The notes under the pieces are model-generated. The model saw nothing but the letters and a program-made list of their open reading frames with translations, ran no database searches and was not told the DNA's origin. Below are positions 17,974-28,868 of a stretch of 45,048 nucleotides of DNA, one piece after another. A program made the position numbers and the translations under genes. Source of the DNA: Clostridiales bacterium (lineage in GTDB: Bacteria; Bacillota; Clostridia; Christensenellales; Pumilibacteraceae); NCBI GenBank assembly GCA_022508465.1, contig JAFLVB010000006.1, positions 1 to 45,048 of the forward strand, read 5' to 3'. Position 1 is the stretch's first letter; every line of letters starts with the position of its first letter.

Positions 17974-18583
17974 AAGCGTTACCGCTATTGTATTAAGAAG
18001 CGAAGATTATCGTGATTATGACAAAATACTCAAGCTTTTTACGCAAGAAGGCCAAGTTATGCGTGTCATAATCAGGGGAGTAAAGAAGTCGGGAGCTAAA
18101 CTTAGGTTTGCTGCCCAACCTTTTGCTTTTTGTAATTATGAGCTTAGCGGACGTAATGAAGCGAATGTAATAACAGGTGCAATGGCGATAGAGGATCTAT
18201 TTAAGGTTAGCGACTATGATATATATTCGGCAGGCTGCATTATGCTTGAGGCTGCCGAAAAGGCATGTGAGGCGCAACCAAACCCCGAGCTATTTGTGCT
18301 TTTACTCAAAAGGTTAAAGGTGTTAATTTACGGCAATTTGCATCCAAAGCTGCCGGCAATATCGTATATCCAAAACGCAATACATAAAAGCGGCTATGCT
18401 TATACTTATGACAAACCAAAGTCCGATCCGACAACCGTAATGGAGCTGCTTGCTTGTACCGAAAATTTATCGACTGATTTTACTGCGAGCGAAGATCTTA
18501 TTTACCGCACATTTAATAAAATAGCCTCGAGATTCGAGGATAAATTTTCTTGTACGCTTGTAAGCAAATCTTTTATTCTGTAA
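17966..18583 (+). CDS. recO: DNA repair protein RecO
   Basis: N-terminal OB fold (AIVLRSEDYRDYDKILKLFTQEGQVMRVIIRGVKK), downstream of era/yqzL. Confidence 0.88.
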   Translation: MNKSVTAIVLRSEDYRDYDKILKLFTQEGQVMRVIIRGVKKSGAKLRFAAQPFAFCNYELSGRNEANVITGAMAIEDLFKVSDYDIYSAGCIMLEAAEKACEAQPNPELFVLLLKRLKVLIYGNLHPKLPAISYIQNAIHKSGYAYTYDKPKSDPTTVMELLACTENLSTDFTASEDLIYRTFNKIASRFEDKFSCTLVSKSFIL

Positions 18584-18686
18584 TTTTATTGCTTATTGTA
18601 TGCCGTTATGCAAAATTTAATGACAAAAATATTTTGTCTTTTAATGTCGATTTAAACGATAAAATGCAATTAGGGCAACAATTTAC

Positions 18687-18715
18687 TTGCATTATAAATC
18701 GGAAAATGGTATAAT
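18687..18715 (+). promoter_or_regulatory. Probable sigma-A promoter for ppdK
   Basis: TTGCAT-N17-TATAAT. Confidence 0.7.
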
Positions 18716-18748
18716 AAACCGATTTAATATAAGAAGGAGTTTTTACAA

Positions 18749-21388
18749 ATGTCAAAAAAGTTTGTATATTTGTTTAGCGAGGGCAAAAGCTCGATGCGTG
18801 AGCTTCTTGGCGGCAAAGGCGCCAACCTTGCTGAAATGACCAACCTTGGTTTACCTGTTCCCCAAGGTTTTACAGTTTCCACAGAAGCCTGCACTCAGTA
18901 TTATGAAGATGGCAGAAAGATTAACGAAGAAATAGAAAAACAGATTTTTGAAGCGCTCGCTAAAATCGAAAAGATGTACGGTAAAAAGTTCGGTGATGAA
19001 AACGATCCGTTGCTTGTATCTGTACGTAGCGGTGCAAGAGCTTCCATGCCGGGTATGATGGACACCATTCTTAACCTTGGTTTAAATGATAAGGCAGTAG
19101 AAGGACTTGCTAAAAAGACGGGCAATCCGAGATTCGCATATGACTCGTACCGCAGATTTATCCAAATGTTCTCAGACGTAGTTATGGAGCAGTCCAAAAA
19201 AGTATACGAGGAAATCCTCGACGAAATAAAGAATTCAAAAGGTTACAAGTCGGATACCGAGCTTACAGCCGACGACCTTAAGGAAATAGTTTCGTTGTTT
19301 AAAGCTAACTATAAAAAGAATCAAGGCGTGGACTTCCCGCAAGATCCCCACACTCAACTTCTCGAGGCAACCAAAGCAGTATTCCGTTCGTGGGACAACC
19401 CCCGCGCAAACGTTTACCGCAGAATGCACGACATTCCGTACAGCTGGGGTACTGCCGTAAATATCCAAATCATGGTATTCGGTAACAAGGGCGAAACCTC
19501 GGGTACAGGCGTTGCGTTTACACGCAATCCGTCCACCGGTGAAAAGGGTCTCTTTGGTGAGTATCTTATGAACGCTCAAGGCGAGGACGTAGTTGCCGGT
19601 ATCAGAACTCCCAAGCCCATAAATGAACTCAAACAGCAAAACGAGGAATTATATAATCAGTTCCTTGAAATTACTCATAAACTCGAAGCACATTACCGCG
19701 ATATGCAGGATATGGAGTTTACCATCGAAGAAGGCAAACTTTACATGCTCCAAACTCGTAACGGTAAGCGTACTGCAAAGGCTGCTCTTAAAATCGCAGT
19801 TGACCTCGTTAATGAGGGCATGATTGACGAAAAGCAAGCGCTTTGTATGATCGATCCCAAGCAGCTTGATGCATTGCTTCATCCGCAGTTCGTTGCAGAA
19901 GCACTCAAAAAGGCTAAGCCTTTAAGCGCTGCTTTGCCGGCATCTCCCGGCGCAGCTTGCGGACAAATCGTATTTACCGCAGAGAGAGCTTGCGAACTTA
20001 AAGAGGCGGACAAGAATGCTAAGCTCATACTTGTAAGACTTGAGACAAGCCCCGAAGACATCGAGGGTATGAACGTTTGTCAAGGTATTTTGACAGCAAG
20101 AGGCGGTATGACTTCGCACGCTGCCGTTGTTGCTCGCGGTATGGGAACTTGTTGCGTATCCGGTTGCCAAGAGATATCCAAGATTGATGAGGACGAAAAA
20201 GTGCTTGTTATCAAAGGCAAGACTCTTAAGGAAGGCGATTGGATGAGCTTGGACGGAAGCACAGGTAATATCTATGATTGCAAGATCGATACAGAGCCTG
20301 CATCGCTTACAGGCGACTTCAAGACAATCATGGATTGGTCGGATAAGTATCGCGTGCTTAAGGTTCGCACAAACGCAGACACCCCCAAGGATGCGGCTCA
20401 AGCTGTGAAATTCGGCGCAGAAGGTATCGGTCTTACAAGAACAGAGCATATGTTCTTTGATTCCGACCGTATCATGGCAATGCGCGAAATGATAGTAAGT
20501 AAAAACGTTGACGAACGCAAAAAGGCACTTGCTAAGTTGCTCCCGATGCAGAAGCAAGACTTTAAGGGAATTTACGAAGCGCTCGAAGGCAGACCGGCTA
20601 CAATAAGATTCCTTGATCCGCCGCTCCACGAATTCGTTCCGCACAATGATGAAGACATCAAAACTCTTGCAAAGGAAATGGGACTTAAGTTCGATGAGCT
20701 TAAGAGTACAATCGTAGGCTTGCATGAGTTCAACCCGATGATGGGACACCGCGGATGCAGACTTAGCGTAACATATCCCGAAATTGCAGAAATGCAAACT
20801 ACCGCAGTTATCGAGGCCGCAATCGAAGTTAATCGTGAAAAGGGTTATAACATTGTTCCCGAAATCATGATTCCGCTTGTAGGCGACATAAAAGAGCTTA
20901 AGTATGTTAAGGAAATTATCGTTAAGACCGCCGACGCTATCATCGCAAAGGAAAAGGCAAATCTTACCTATATGGTAGGAACCATGATAGAGATTCCGCG
21001 TGCTGCTCTTACCGCAGATAAGATTGCGGAAGAAGCTCAATTCTTCTCGTTCGGTACAAATGACCTTACTCAAATGACATTCGGTTTCAGCCGTGACGAC
21101 GCAGGTAAGTTCCTCAGCGAATATTACGACAAAAAGATTTTCGAGTCCGATCCGTTTGCTAAGATCGACGAAAACGGCGTAGGTCAGCTTGTTGAAATCG
21201 CTTGCGAGAAAGGTAGAAAGGTAAGAAAGGATATCAAGCTTGGTATCTGCGGCGAACACGGTGGAGATCCTGCAACTATCGCATTCTGCCATAGAACAGG
21301 ACTTACGTATGTATCTTGCTCACCGTACCGTGTACCCATTGCAAGACTTGCAGCGGCACAGGCAGCAATCAATTTTCCTCGTAAATAA
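18749..21388 (+). CDS. ppdK: Pyruvate, phosphate dikinase
   Basis: LLGGKGANLAEMTNLGLPVPQGFTVSTEAC, GGMTSHAAVVARGMGTCCVSG, full-length C-terminal PEP-binding barrel. Confidence 0.98.
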   Translation: MSKKFVYLFSEGKSSMRELLGGKGANLAEMTNLGLPVPQGFTVSTEACTQYYEDGRKINEEIEKQIFEALAKIEKMYGKKFGDENDPLLVSVRSGARASMPGMMDTILNLGLNDKAVEGLAKKTGNPRFAYDSYRRFIQMFSDVVMEQSKKVYEEILDEIKNSKGYKSDTELTADDLKEIVSLFKANYKKNQGVDFPQDPHTQLLEATKAVFRSWDNPRANVYRRMHDIPYSWGTAVNIQIMVFGNKGETSGTGVAFTRNPSTGEKGLFGEYLMNAQGEDVVAGIRTPKPINELKQQNEELYNQFLEITHKLEAHYRDMQDMEFTIEEGKLYMLQTRNGKRTAKAALKIAVDLVNEGMIDEKQALCMIDPKQLDALLHPQFVAEALKKAKPLSAALPASPGAACGQIVFTAERACELKEADKNAKLILVRLETSPEDIEGMNVCQGILTARGGMTSHAAVVARGMGTCCVSGCQEISKIDEDEKVLVIKGKTLKEGDWMSLDGSTGNIYDCKIDTEPASLTGDFKTIMDWSDKYRVLKVRTNADTPKDAAQAVKFGAEGIGLTRTEHMFFDSDRIMAMREMIVSKNVDERKKALAKLLPMQKQDFKGIYEALEGRPATIRFLDPPLHEFVPHNDEDIKTLAKEMGLKFDELKSTIVGLHEFNPMMGHRGCRLSVTYPEIAEMQTTAVIEAAIEVNREKGYNIVPEIMIPLVGDIKELKYVKEIIVKTADAIIAKEKANLTYMVGTMIEIPRAALTADKIAEEAQFFSFGTNDLTQMTFGFSRDDAGKFLSEYYDKKIFESDPFAKIDENGVGQLVEIACEKGRKVRKDIKLGICGEHGGDPATIAFCHRTGLTYVSCSPYRVPIARLAAAQAAINFPRK

Positions 21389-21461
21389 GTAACCTAACAA
21401 GGGCGGCGCTTAGGCGTCGTCCTTGCGATGGTATTGAGGTTAGGGCGTATAGGACAAATTT

Positions 21462-22451
21462 ATGGATTTTGAATTGATTACATATAAATTTGAGGATGAA
21501 TTTCTTTCGCCATATGCGACAAAGGCGCGTGATACAAAAGGAAGGCTTGCGCCTTTATCGCCTTGCCCTATACGAACTGACTTTCAACGAGACCGCGATC
21601 GTATCTTGCATTGCAAGGCGTTCAGACGGTTAAAACATAAAACTCAGGTCTTTTTGTCACCGGAGGGAGATCATTACAGGACAAGACTTACCCATACTTT
21701 AGAGGTAAGCCAAATTGCAAGGACGATTGCTCGCGCACTCAGAATGAATGAGGATCTTACAGAAGCTATTGCGCTCGGACACGATCTCGGGCATACTCCG
21801 TATGGACATGCCGGCGAGAGGGCGCTAAACAGCTTTACTCACTTTAAGCACAACGAACAGTCGCTTAGGATAGTAGACAAGCTCGAATATGACGGCAAGG
21901 GTATGAATCTCTGCTACGAAGTCAGGGATGGCATACTCAATCATCCGTCAAAATGTACGCCGAGCACAAACGAAGGGAAAATTGTCTCTTGGAGCGATCG
22001 TATTGCATATATAAATCACGATATCGATGATGCCGTTCACGGCGAAATAATCAGCGAGTCGGATATTCCCGAAGTTTATCGCAAAAATGTCGGAGCAAAT
22101 CACGGCAAACGTATCAACAATATGATTTTGGACATAATAAATCATAGCTTTGGCAAAAAAGACGTTTCTCCGAGCAAGGAATTTGTAGAGTATATTGGTG
22201 GACTTAGAGAGTTTCTTTTCGACAAAGTGTACTACAAAAGCCTTGCAAAAGCAGAGGAAAGCAAAGCAGTCGATATGATCAAATACCTATATGAGTATTA
22301 TTTCAACAATATCGACTTACTGCCCAAAAGATTGCTCGATATGGACAGCACCAAAGAACAAAAAGTATGCGATCATATTGCGGGTATGAGCGACAGATAC
22401 GCCGTAATGGTCTATCAAAATATTACGATACCTAAAAACTGGGGGTTATAA
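21462..22451 (+). CDS. dGTPase-like HD-domain triphosphohydrolase
   Basis: CPIRTDFQRDRDRILHCKAFRRLKHKTQVFLSPEGDHYRTRLTHTLEVSQIARTIARAL, GHDLGHTPYGHAGE; upstream of dnaG. Confidence 0.93.
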   Translation: MDFELITYKFEDEFLSPYATKARDTKGRLAPLSPCPIRTDFQRDRDRILHCKAFRRLKHKTQVFLSPEGDHYRTRLTHTLEVSQIARTIARALRMNEDLTEAIALGHDLGHTPYGHAGERALNSFTHFKHNEQSLRIVDKLEYDGKGMNLCYEVRDGILNHPSKCTPSTNEGKIVSWSDRIAYINHDIDDAVHGEIISESDIPEVYRKNVGANHGKRINNMILDIINHSFGKKDVSPSKEFVEYIGGLREFLFDKVYYKSLAKAEESKAVDMIKYLYEYYFNNIDLLPKRLLDMDSTKEQKVCDHIAGMSDRYAVMVYQNITIPKNWGL

Positions 22452-22460
22452 GCGCAGCAA

Positions 22461-24212
22461 TTGGAGAGAGACTGGCTGGAAGAACTATTATCAAAGACGG
22501 ATTTGGTGCAACTTGTGTCAAAATACGTGTCACTAACCAAAAAGGGCAACAACTATTGGGCTTGCTGTCCCTTCCACCACGAAAAAACACCGTCTTTTAT
22601 GATATCTGCCGACAAGCAGCTCTATTATTGCCATGGCTGTCACGAGGGCGGAAACGCAATCACGTTTGTAAAAAAGATCGAAAGCGTGGAAAGCGGTGAC
22701 GCAATCAAAATTTTGGCAGAAGCCGCGCATATGCCAATCCCGGAATATAAAGGCAACGGCGACAAAAAGTTCGTCGATATCAAAAAAAAGAAAGAACGTT
22801 TGTCTAATTTAATGCGCGACGCCGCAATGCATTACCATGAGAATTTGTCTAAGCCTGCCGCTAAGAAGGCGCAAGACTATATAAAGGAAAGACAAATTGT
22901 TTCTATGGTGAAAAAGTTTGGCATAGGCTATTCGCTTGGGCGGACGGAAATGCTTGACTATCTCAAATCCAAAGGTTATACCTATGCCGAAATGAAGGAG
23001 GCAGGTTTAGCTCAACAAAGTGGCGACAGTTATTATGACGTTTTTATGAACAGATTAATAATTCCAATCATAAATCCATACGGTAGCGTTATTGCTTTCG
23101 GAGGGAGAATACTTGAAAGAGATACTGATTTCGCCAAATATCGCAACACCTGCCAAACTGTTCTGTTTGATAAGTCCAAAGTTTTGTTTGCACTCAATCT
23201 TGTCAAAAAGAAGAAACAGCGAGAAGGCTTGGATTCCATAATAGTCACCGAAGGTTATATGGATACGATTTCGTTGTTTAAGGTCGGGTTTGAAAATGTT
23301 GTTGCAAGTATGGGCACTTCACTAACATTGGACCAAGCCAAGCAGCTCAAAAATTACTGCAACAAAATATACATAAGTTACGACGGTGACGGCGCAGGTC
23401 AAAAGGCAACATTAAGAGGCTTGGATATACTCGAATCCGTCGGGCTTAATGTAAGGGTTGTGCCGCTCGGCGGTGGAATGGACCCCGATGACATCATCAA
23501 AAAGCATGGTGCGGAGGGATATCAAAAGCTACTTGATAGCGCTGTAACGCTTACGACTTTTAAAATTAAAAACCTTGCCGCGGCCTATGATCTAAATGAG
23601 CCGGACGGCAAAAGCAAGTTTGCGGTCGAAGCGATAAAGGTTATCAAAAAACTTGACAATCCTGTCGAGCAGGAGGAATATATCGGACAAATTCATAGGC
23701 TTACCGGCTATTCTATGGCAGTACTTATGAAGCAGGCCGAAATGAATTATGAGCCGCCGCAAACGGATCAACCAAAAGAAGAAGTAAAAAAGCCTGATTC
23801 GTTGGTTTTTGCCGAAGTGTTTGTGCTTGCCTCGCTCATAAACGAAATGCCTTATGCCGATTTTGCAGCAGACTTGTTTCCTTATCTAAATAGCGAACAG
23901 GCAAGGGCGGCATATAGTCTTGCTCTTGAAAAGTACAAGGAAGGTTATACCTTACAATCGCTTTTCAATCGAGTAGATGAAGCAAATGAAGAATATATAA
24001 ACAAACTTATAAATTATAAATTTGTTTTAAGTGACGATAAAAAGAAGTTTGACGAGTGCGTTTATCTTATTAAACGACGTGGGCTTGAGGCTCAAAAAGA
24101 AAAACTTGCAGTTGAATATCAAACAACAAAGGATTACCAAATTTTAGTAGAGCTAAATGCGGTGGAAAAGCAGCTAAAGCAAATGAAAAAAAGTGGAGGG
24201 TATAATGGCTGA
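22461..24212 (+). CDS. dnaG: DNA primase
   Basis: CHC2 zinc finger ([12 protein letters not shown]...[10 protein letters not shown]), TOPRIM ([15 protein letters not shown]). TTG start. Confidence 0.97.
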   Translation: MERDWLEELLSKTDLVQLVSKYVSLTKKGNNYWACCPFHHEKTPSFMISADKQLYYCHGCHEGGNAITFVKKIESVESGDAIKILAEAAHMPIPEYKGNGDKKFVDIKKKKERLSNLMRDAAMHYHENLSKPAAKKAQDYIKERQIVSMVKKFGIGYSLGRTEMLDYLKSKGYTYAEMKEAGLAQQSGDSYYDVFMNRLIIPIINPYGSVIAFGGRILERDTDFAKYRNTCQTVLFDKSKVLFALNLVKKKKQREGLDSIIVTEGYMDTISLFKVGFENVVASMGTSLTLDQAKQLKNYCNKIYISYDGDGAGQKATLRGLDILESVGLNVRVVPLGGGMDPDDIIKKHGAEGYQKLLDSAVTLTTFKIKNLAAAYDLNEPDGKSKFAVEAIKVIKKLDNPVEQEEYIGQIHRLTGYSMAVLMKQAEMNYEPPQTDQPKEEVKKPDSLVFAEVFVLASLINEMPYADFAADLFPYLNSEQARAAYSLALEKYKEGYTLQSLFNRVDEANEEYINKLINYKFVLSDDKKKFDECVYLIKRRGLEAQKEKLAVEYQTTKDYQILVELNAVEKQLKQMKKSGGYNG

Positions 24213-25509
24213 AAAATCGAAATTGGACATAAACTTGCTCAGCGCCGTTGGCGATCTGATTATTAAAGGCACCTCATCGGGTGGATTGACTTATGACCAA
24301 ATAAGCGATAAAATAGCAAAATATAATCCTTCTCTCGAAGCGATGGAGGAAGTTATATCGCTACTCGAGGAGCAAGGAATAAAAATCTCTAAAGAAGCTG
24401 ATGCCGTCAAGGAAGATGGCGGCGACGCAAAAGAAGTGAATAATTATAACGGGCTAAGTGAGGCAGTTGTCAAGGAGCTCGAAAGATTTTTGAGCATTGG
24501 CAGAATGCGCACACTAAGCTATGATGAAATTTGCGAAAGGCTTGCTGTCGTTTGCGAGGCGTCTGCATTTGAAGTTGATGAAGTCTTTAGATTGCTTTCT
24601 GACAATAAGATCGAAGTTATCAATTCCAATAGTGTGGATCTTAAGTCCGAATCGTTTGACAAGCTCATCTCGGATGTCAGCATTGACGATCCGGTAAAAG
24701 TATATCTAAAAGATATAGGTAGAGTTCCGCTGCTTAGCATGGATGAAGAAATCGATCTTGCCAAAAAAATGCAAGAGGGCGACGAAGAGGCTAAGCGCAA
24801 GCTCAGCGAGGCTAACTTGCGTCTTGTCGTTAATATCGCTAAGCGCTATACAGGGCGTGGCATGCTATTCTTGGATTTGATTCAAGAGGGCAACCTCGGT
24901 CTTATGAAGGCTGTGGAAAAGTTTGACTATACCAAGGGCTTCAGATTTTCCACATATGCTACTTGGTGGATTAGGCAGGCTATCACGCGTGCGATTGCCG
25001 ACCAAGCAAGGACTATCCGTATTCCCGTCCATATGGTGGAAACGATTAACAAACTTACTCGTACTACAAGACTGCTTGTTCAAGAGCTGGGCAGAGACCC
25101 TACACCCGAGGAAATTGCCAAAGAAATGGGCATTAGCGAAGAGCGTGTAAGAGAAATCCAGCGCATATCTTTGGATCCGGTATCGCTCGAAACGCCCATA
25201 GGCGAAGAGGACGACAGCCATTTGTCAGACTTTATCGAGGATACAAATGCAACTGCTCCGCAGGATGTTGCGTCATTCACAATACTAAAGGAGCATCTTA
25301 TAGCCGTTTTGGATACGCTTACTCCGCGCGAAGAAATGGTGCTTAGACTTAGATATGGCATCGAGGACGGACATCCGCGCACGCTTGAAGAGGTCGGCAA
25401 AGAGTTTGGCGTAACGCGTGAGCGTATAAGACAGATAGAGGCTAAGGCGTTGCGTAAGTTAAGGCATCCGTCTCGTAGCAAAAAACTTAAGGAATACATT
25501 GATCAATGA
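24205..25509 (+). CDS. rpoD: RNA polymerase primary sigma factor
   Basis: [90 protein letters not shown]. Start set to ATG 24205 after GGAGG. Confidence 0.97.
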   Translation: MAEKSKLDINLLSAVGDLIIKGTSSGGLTYDQISDKIAKYNPSLEAMEEVISLLEEQGIKISKEADAVKEDGGDAKEVNNYNGLSEAVVKELERFLSIGRMRTLSYDEICERLAVVCEASAFEVDEVFRLLSDNKIEVINSNSVDLKSESFDKLISDVSIDDPVKVYLKDIGRVPLLSMDEEIDLAKKMQEGDEEAKRKLSEANLRLVVNIAKRYTGRGMLFLDLIQEGNLGLMKAVEKFDYTKGFRFSTYATWWIRQAITRAIADQARTIRIPVHMVETINKLTRTTRLLVQELGRDPTPEEIAKEMGISEERVREIQRISLDPVSLETPIGEEDDSHLSDFIEDTNATAPQDVASFTILKEHLIAVLDTLTPREEMVLRLRYGIEDGHPRTLEEVGKEFGVTRERIRQIEAKALRKLRHPSRSKKLKEYIDQ

Positions 25510-26111
25510 GATTGAACGAAATATTCGTTCTTATACACAAGACAAAGATATTTGCCGACATTGGTTGCGATCACGGATATTTGTGCAAAATGGTTCTTGA
25601 CGCAAACAAGGCAGAACGCATTTTGGCGGTAGACATCAGTCAAGCTTGTCTTAATAAAGCTAAAATTTTGCTTGAGGATAGCGCCGAATATTATTTGGGA
25701 GACGGACTTAATCCGCTCGGAGATATTGTTCCTGACATTACCGTAATAAGCGGAATGGGCGGCAACACCATACTTCATATTTTGGAAGGACGCCTTTTGC
25801 CGGAAGTTATAATTTCGCCGCAAAATGATGTCTATAAAGTCCGTGACACGCTAACATCAAGCGGATATAAAATAATCGAGGATAAAGTTGTAACCGAAAA
25901 CGGCAAATTTTACGACATAATTCATCTGGTGCCAGGCGAGCAATGCTTAACCGAGTTGCAAAAGACTTTCGGAGTGTTTTTCGATAGAGGCGATGATGCG
26001 TTTTTACAAAGGCTAAAACGAGATAAGAACAATTTACTTTCTTATAAGCAAACGGCAGAAAATCAAAAGAAGTTACATTTGATTGAGGAGGCAGAAAGGT
26101 GGCTAAAGTAA
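25506..26111 (+). CDS. trmK: tRNA (adenine(22)-N(1))-methyltransferase TrmK
   Basis: [15 protein letters not shown], downstream of rpoD and upstream of Nif3-like gene. Confidence 0.88.
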   Translation: MRLNEIFVLIHKTKIFADIGCDHGYLCKMVLDANKAERILAVDISQACLNKAKILLEDSAEYYLGDGLNPLGDIVPDITVISGMGGNTILHILEGRLLPEVIISPQNDVYKVRDTLTSSGYKIIEDKVVTENGKFYDIIHLVPGEQCLTELQKTFGVFFDRGDDAFLQRLKRDKNNLLSYKQTAENQKKLHLIEEAERWLK

Positions 26112-26905
26112 AAGAAGTATTAGACGTTATGAAAAAAATCGCGCCCGAACAGTTTGCTTATAATAAGGAATATGATAATGTCGGTCTTATTGTCGGCGAT
26201 CCCGAATCAGAAGTAAATCGTGTTTTGTGTTGTTTGGACGTTACGGAGGACATAATCGAAGAGGCTATTAGTGTAGGTGCGGGGCTGATAATCAGTCATC
26301 ATCCTATGATTTTCCGTCCTATCAAGAGCGTGACTACACTTGACGTGCAAGGACGTAAAATCTTTAGAGCTATTCAAAAAGGAATTGCAATCTATGCCGC
26401 ACACACTAATCTTGACTTTGTACGCGACGGCATAAATGAGTTTGTAGCAAATGAACTTGCACTTATGGATATAAGACCGCTTGAGCCGTACATATCAGAC
26501 AGCGAAGGCTTTGGCAGAGTCGGCAATCTTTCGGGGAGTATGTTTGCGTCCGTCTTAAAGGCAAAGGTCAAAGCGCTATTAAAAGACGACTATGTGCGTA
26601 TAATAGGCGAGCCGGATAGCGAAGTTAATCGTATTGCCGTCATCAATGGAGCAGGCGGAGGCGATACTTCATATATAGATATGGCGATAGATGCAGGAGC
26701 AGATTGTCTGATTACTGCCGATGTTAAACATCATGTAGCTGTTTATGCGCGCGAAATGAAATTGACTGTAATCGAGCCGCAGCACTTTACAATGGAATAT
26801 GTTTATATTTCGCGTCTTGTGCAAATTTTGAAAATAGAAACACTTGCAGGTAAAATTAAACTGGATATAGTTCAATCCAAACGGGAAGTTAACCCAAGAT
26901 CTTAA
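26099..26905 (+). CDS. Nif3-like dinuclear metal-centre protein
   Basis: IISHHPMIFRPIKS, AHTNLDFVRDGIN, GAGGGDTSYIDMAIDAGADCLITADVKHH. Confidence 0.92.
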   Translation: MAKVKEVLDVMKKIAPEQFAYNKEYDNVGLIVGDPESEVNRVLCCLDVTEDIIEEAISVGAGLIISHHPMIFRPIKSVTTLDVQGRKIFRAIQKGIAIYAAHTNLDFVRDGINEFVANELALMDIRPLEPYISDSEGFGRVGNLSGSMFASVLKAKVKALLKDDYVRIIGEPDSEVNRIAVINGAGGGDTSYIDMAIDAGADCLITADVKHHVAVYAREMKLTVIEPQHFTMEYVYISRLVQILKIETLAGKIKLDIVQSKREVNPRS

Positions 26906-26922
26906 AAAGGAGAACACTCATA

Positions 26923-27639
26923 ATGGAAAATAATTTGGAAACTTTGCTTAAATATCAAAACATCGATATCAAGCTTCGCCGTGCGCTCGACTCGCTTGAA
27001 AAAAGCGACGCAAATAAAAAAATGGAGCAGGCAAGAACCGAATTTAACAGCGCCAAAAAGACGGTGCAAGACAGTGAAAAAGAGGCTGAAAATATTGTTT
27101 CAAGCTACGAGCAATCTGCTCCGCAGTTTAAAGAAATTGCAGATAAGCTCAGCGAACTTGAACTTATAATTGAAAATGCCGAAGAAGGCGACGACCTCGG
27201 TGAGCTTGCAGAGCAGCTTGAGGCGCTTAAAAACAAAGTAGCATCGTTTGAAAAACGTCTTGCCGAGTATAAGACGACTTCCGAAAAGCTTGTAAAGAGC
27301 TATCAGGACGCTAATGCCATAGGTCTTAAGATGCGCGGATATTATAATAATGCAAAGGCTGATTATACCGAGCTTATAAAGGCGTCGGAGCCGGAAGTCA
27401 ATACATTAAAGAAGCAGCTTAAAGAGCTTGAGGGGCAAATCGATCCCGAGACTATGGCTAAATATAAGGCAATTACGGCAGACAACAAATATCCGGCTTT
27501 TGTGGAAGTTCATGTAAGCGACGGAGTGTATTCTTGCAGAGGTTGCGGTCTTCAGCTTTCGCAAAAAAACACCAGTACTCTTAACGAAAACGGCACCTGC
27601 ACTTGCGAAACTTGCCGCCGCATAATTTATAAAGGTTAA
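26923..27639 (+). CDS. Coiled-coil protein with C4-type zinc ribbon
   Basis: Long coiled coil then YSCRGCGLQLSQKN...GTCTCETCRRIIY. Confidence 0.88.
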   Translation: MENNLETLLKYQNIDIKLRRALDSLEKSDANKKMEQARTEFNSAKKTVQDSEKEAENIVSSYEQSAPQFKEIADKLSELELIIENAEEGDDLGELAEQLEALKNKVASFEKRLAEYKTTSEKLVKSYQDANAIGLKMRGYYNNAKADYTELIKASEPEVNTLKKQLKELEGQIDPETMAKYKAITADNKYPAFVEVHVSDGVYSCRGCGLQLSQKNTSTLNENGTCTCETCRRIIYKG

Positions 27640-27640
27640 T

Positions 27641-28501
27641 ATGAATAAAGCAGTTATCCCGTGTGGAGGGTTGGGAACAAGGTTTTTGCCTATTACAAAG
27701 ACAGTCCCCAAAGAGCTTTTGCCTATTGTTGATGTCCCTGTAATCTCGCATATTATAGACGAGTGCGTCAGTAGCGGCCTAACAGAGGTTTTGATTATAA
27801 TCAGTCCGCATAAGGAAATTATAAAGGATTACTTCAAGCGCGATGACAGATTGTATGACGAGCTAATGGGTAAGGGCAAAACAGAGCTGGCGGAAATTTT
27901 ACTTTCTGCGTCCTCTAAGGCTGATATAAAGTTTGTAACTCAATATGAGCCGCTTGGCTCTGCTCACGCTGTGTCTCTTGCAAGAGACTTTACCGGCGAT
28001 GAGCCGTTCTGTCTTGCGCTTGGCGATGACCTTACGGTAAGCGAGGTCCCGGTCGCAAAGCAGATGATAGAGGCGTACGAAAAGACACATTCTACCATTA
28101 TTGGAGTGCAAAAATGCGAGGGAGATGACATTGTAAAGTATGGTGTGGCAGATGTAGTCTCTAATTATGACAGACATAATCTGCTAAGAGGCATTGTAGA
28201 AAAGCCTCCGCTTAATGCTTTACCGTCAAGACTTGCTTGTTACGGTAGATACATACTTAGTAATATTTACAAATATATTGATAGAACCCCCAAAGGTAAA
28301 GGTGGAGAATATCAACTTACCGATGCGTTGATGCTGCAATGCCAAGAGGAAAAAGTTTATGCTTACGAGTTTGAAGGCAAGCGTTATGATATGGGTGATA
28401 AGTTCGGAGCATTAAAGGCAGCTATTGAGCTTTCCCTTAATAGAAAAGACTTCGGTGACGATTTAAAAAGTTACATCAAGGAACTTGCAGCAACCCTTTA
28501 G
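27641..28501 (+). CDS. galU: UTP-glucose-1-phosphate uridylyltransferase
   Basis: AVIPCGGLGTRFLPITKTVPKELLPIVDVPVI, LALGDDL, GIVEKPP. Confidence 0.94.
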   Translation: MNKAVIPCGGLGTRFLPITKTVPKELLPIVDVPVISHIIDECVSSGLTEVLIIISPHKEIIKDYFKRDDRLYDELMGKGKTELAEILLSASSKADIKFVTQYEPLGSAHAVSLARDFTGDEPFCLALGDDLTVSEVPVAKQMIEAYEKTHSTIIGVQKCEGDDIVKYGVADVVSNYDRHNLLRGIVEKPPLNALPSRLACYGRYILSNIYKYIDRTPKGKGGEYQLTDALMLQCQEEKVYAYEFEGKRYDMGDKFGALKAAIELSLNRKDFGDDLKSYIKELAATL

Positions 28502-28554
28502 GCTAAAAATCTGCAAAATTATCCCATATTTTTTTAAATTCCCTGTCAATTTTC

Positions 28555-28583
28555 TTGACAAACAAACTTTATTTCTTTATACT
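28555..28583 (+). promoter_or_regulatory. Sigma-A promoter for rpmF
   Basis: TTGACA-N17-TATACT. Confidence 0.8.
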
Positions 28584-28619
28584 TATATAGCATTTTGAAT
28601 ACGATAGGAGGTGCGTGTT

Positions 28620-28811
28620 ATGGCAGTACCCAAGCATAAAACATCTAAACAAAGGACGCATACGAGAAAGGCTAATTGGAAAATCAGTAAGCCAACTTTG
28701 GGAGTATGTCCCAAATGCGGCGAAATGAAACCGACGCACAGAGTTTGCAGTCATTGCGGTTATTATAACGATGAATCTGTAGTGCAAATCAAAAACGACA
28801 AAGAAGATTAA
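28620..28811 (+). CDS. rpmF: 50S ribosomal protein L32 (zinc-ribbon form)
   Basis: MAVPKHKTSKQRTHTRKANWK...CPKCGEMKPTHRVCSHCGYY; GGAGG 5' of ATG 28620. Confidence 0.97.
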   Translation: MAVPKHKTSKQRTHTRKANWKISKPTLGVCPKCGEMKPTHRVCSHCGYYNDESVVQIKNDKED

Positions 28812-28823
28812 GTTCTCAATGCC

Positions 28824-28846
28824 TTGCCCCGTTTAAATCGGGGCAA
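28824..28846 (+). terminator. Stable hairpin between rpmF and plsX (attenuator/terminator-like, weak U tract)
   Basis: TTGCCCCG-tttaaat-CGGGGCAA. Confidence 0.55.
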
Positions 28847-28868
28847 TTGATTTATATAGGAGATTTTT

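Noticed and set aside
18617-18642. GACAAAAATATTTTGTC inverted repeat after recO
   Set aside because: Very AT-rich, weak stem; not convincing as a terminator or operator.
19922-21292. 456-aa minus-strand ORF antisense to ppdK
   Set aside because: ppdK is unambiguous on +; antisense translation has no recognisable domains.
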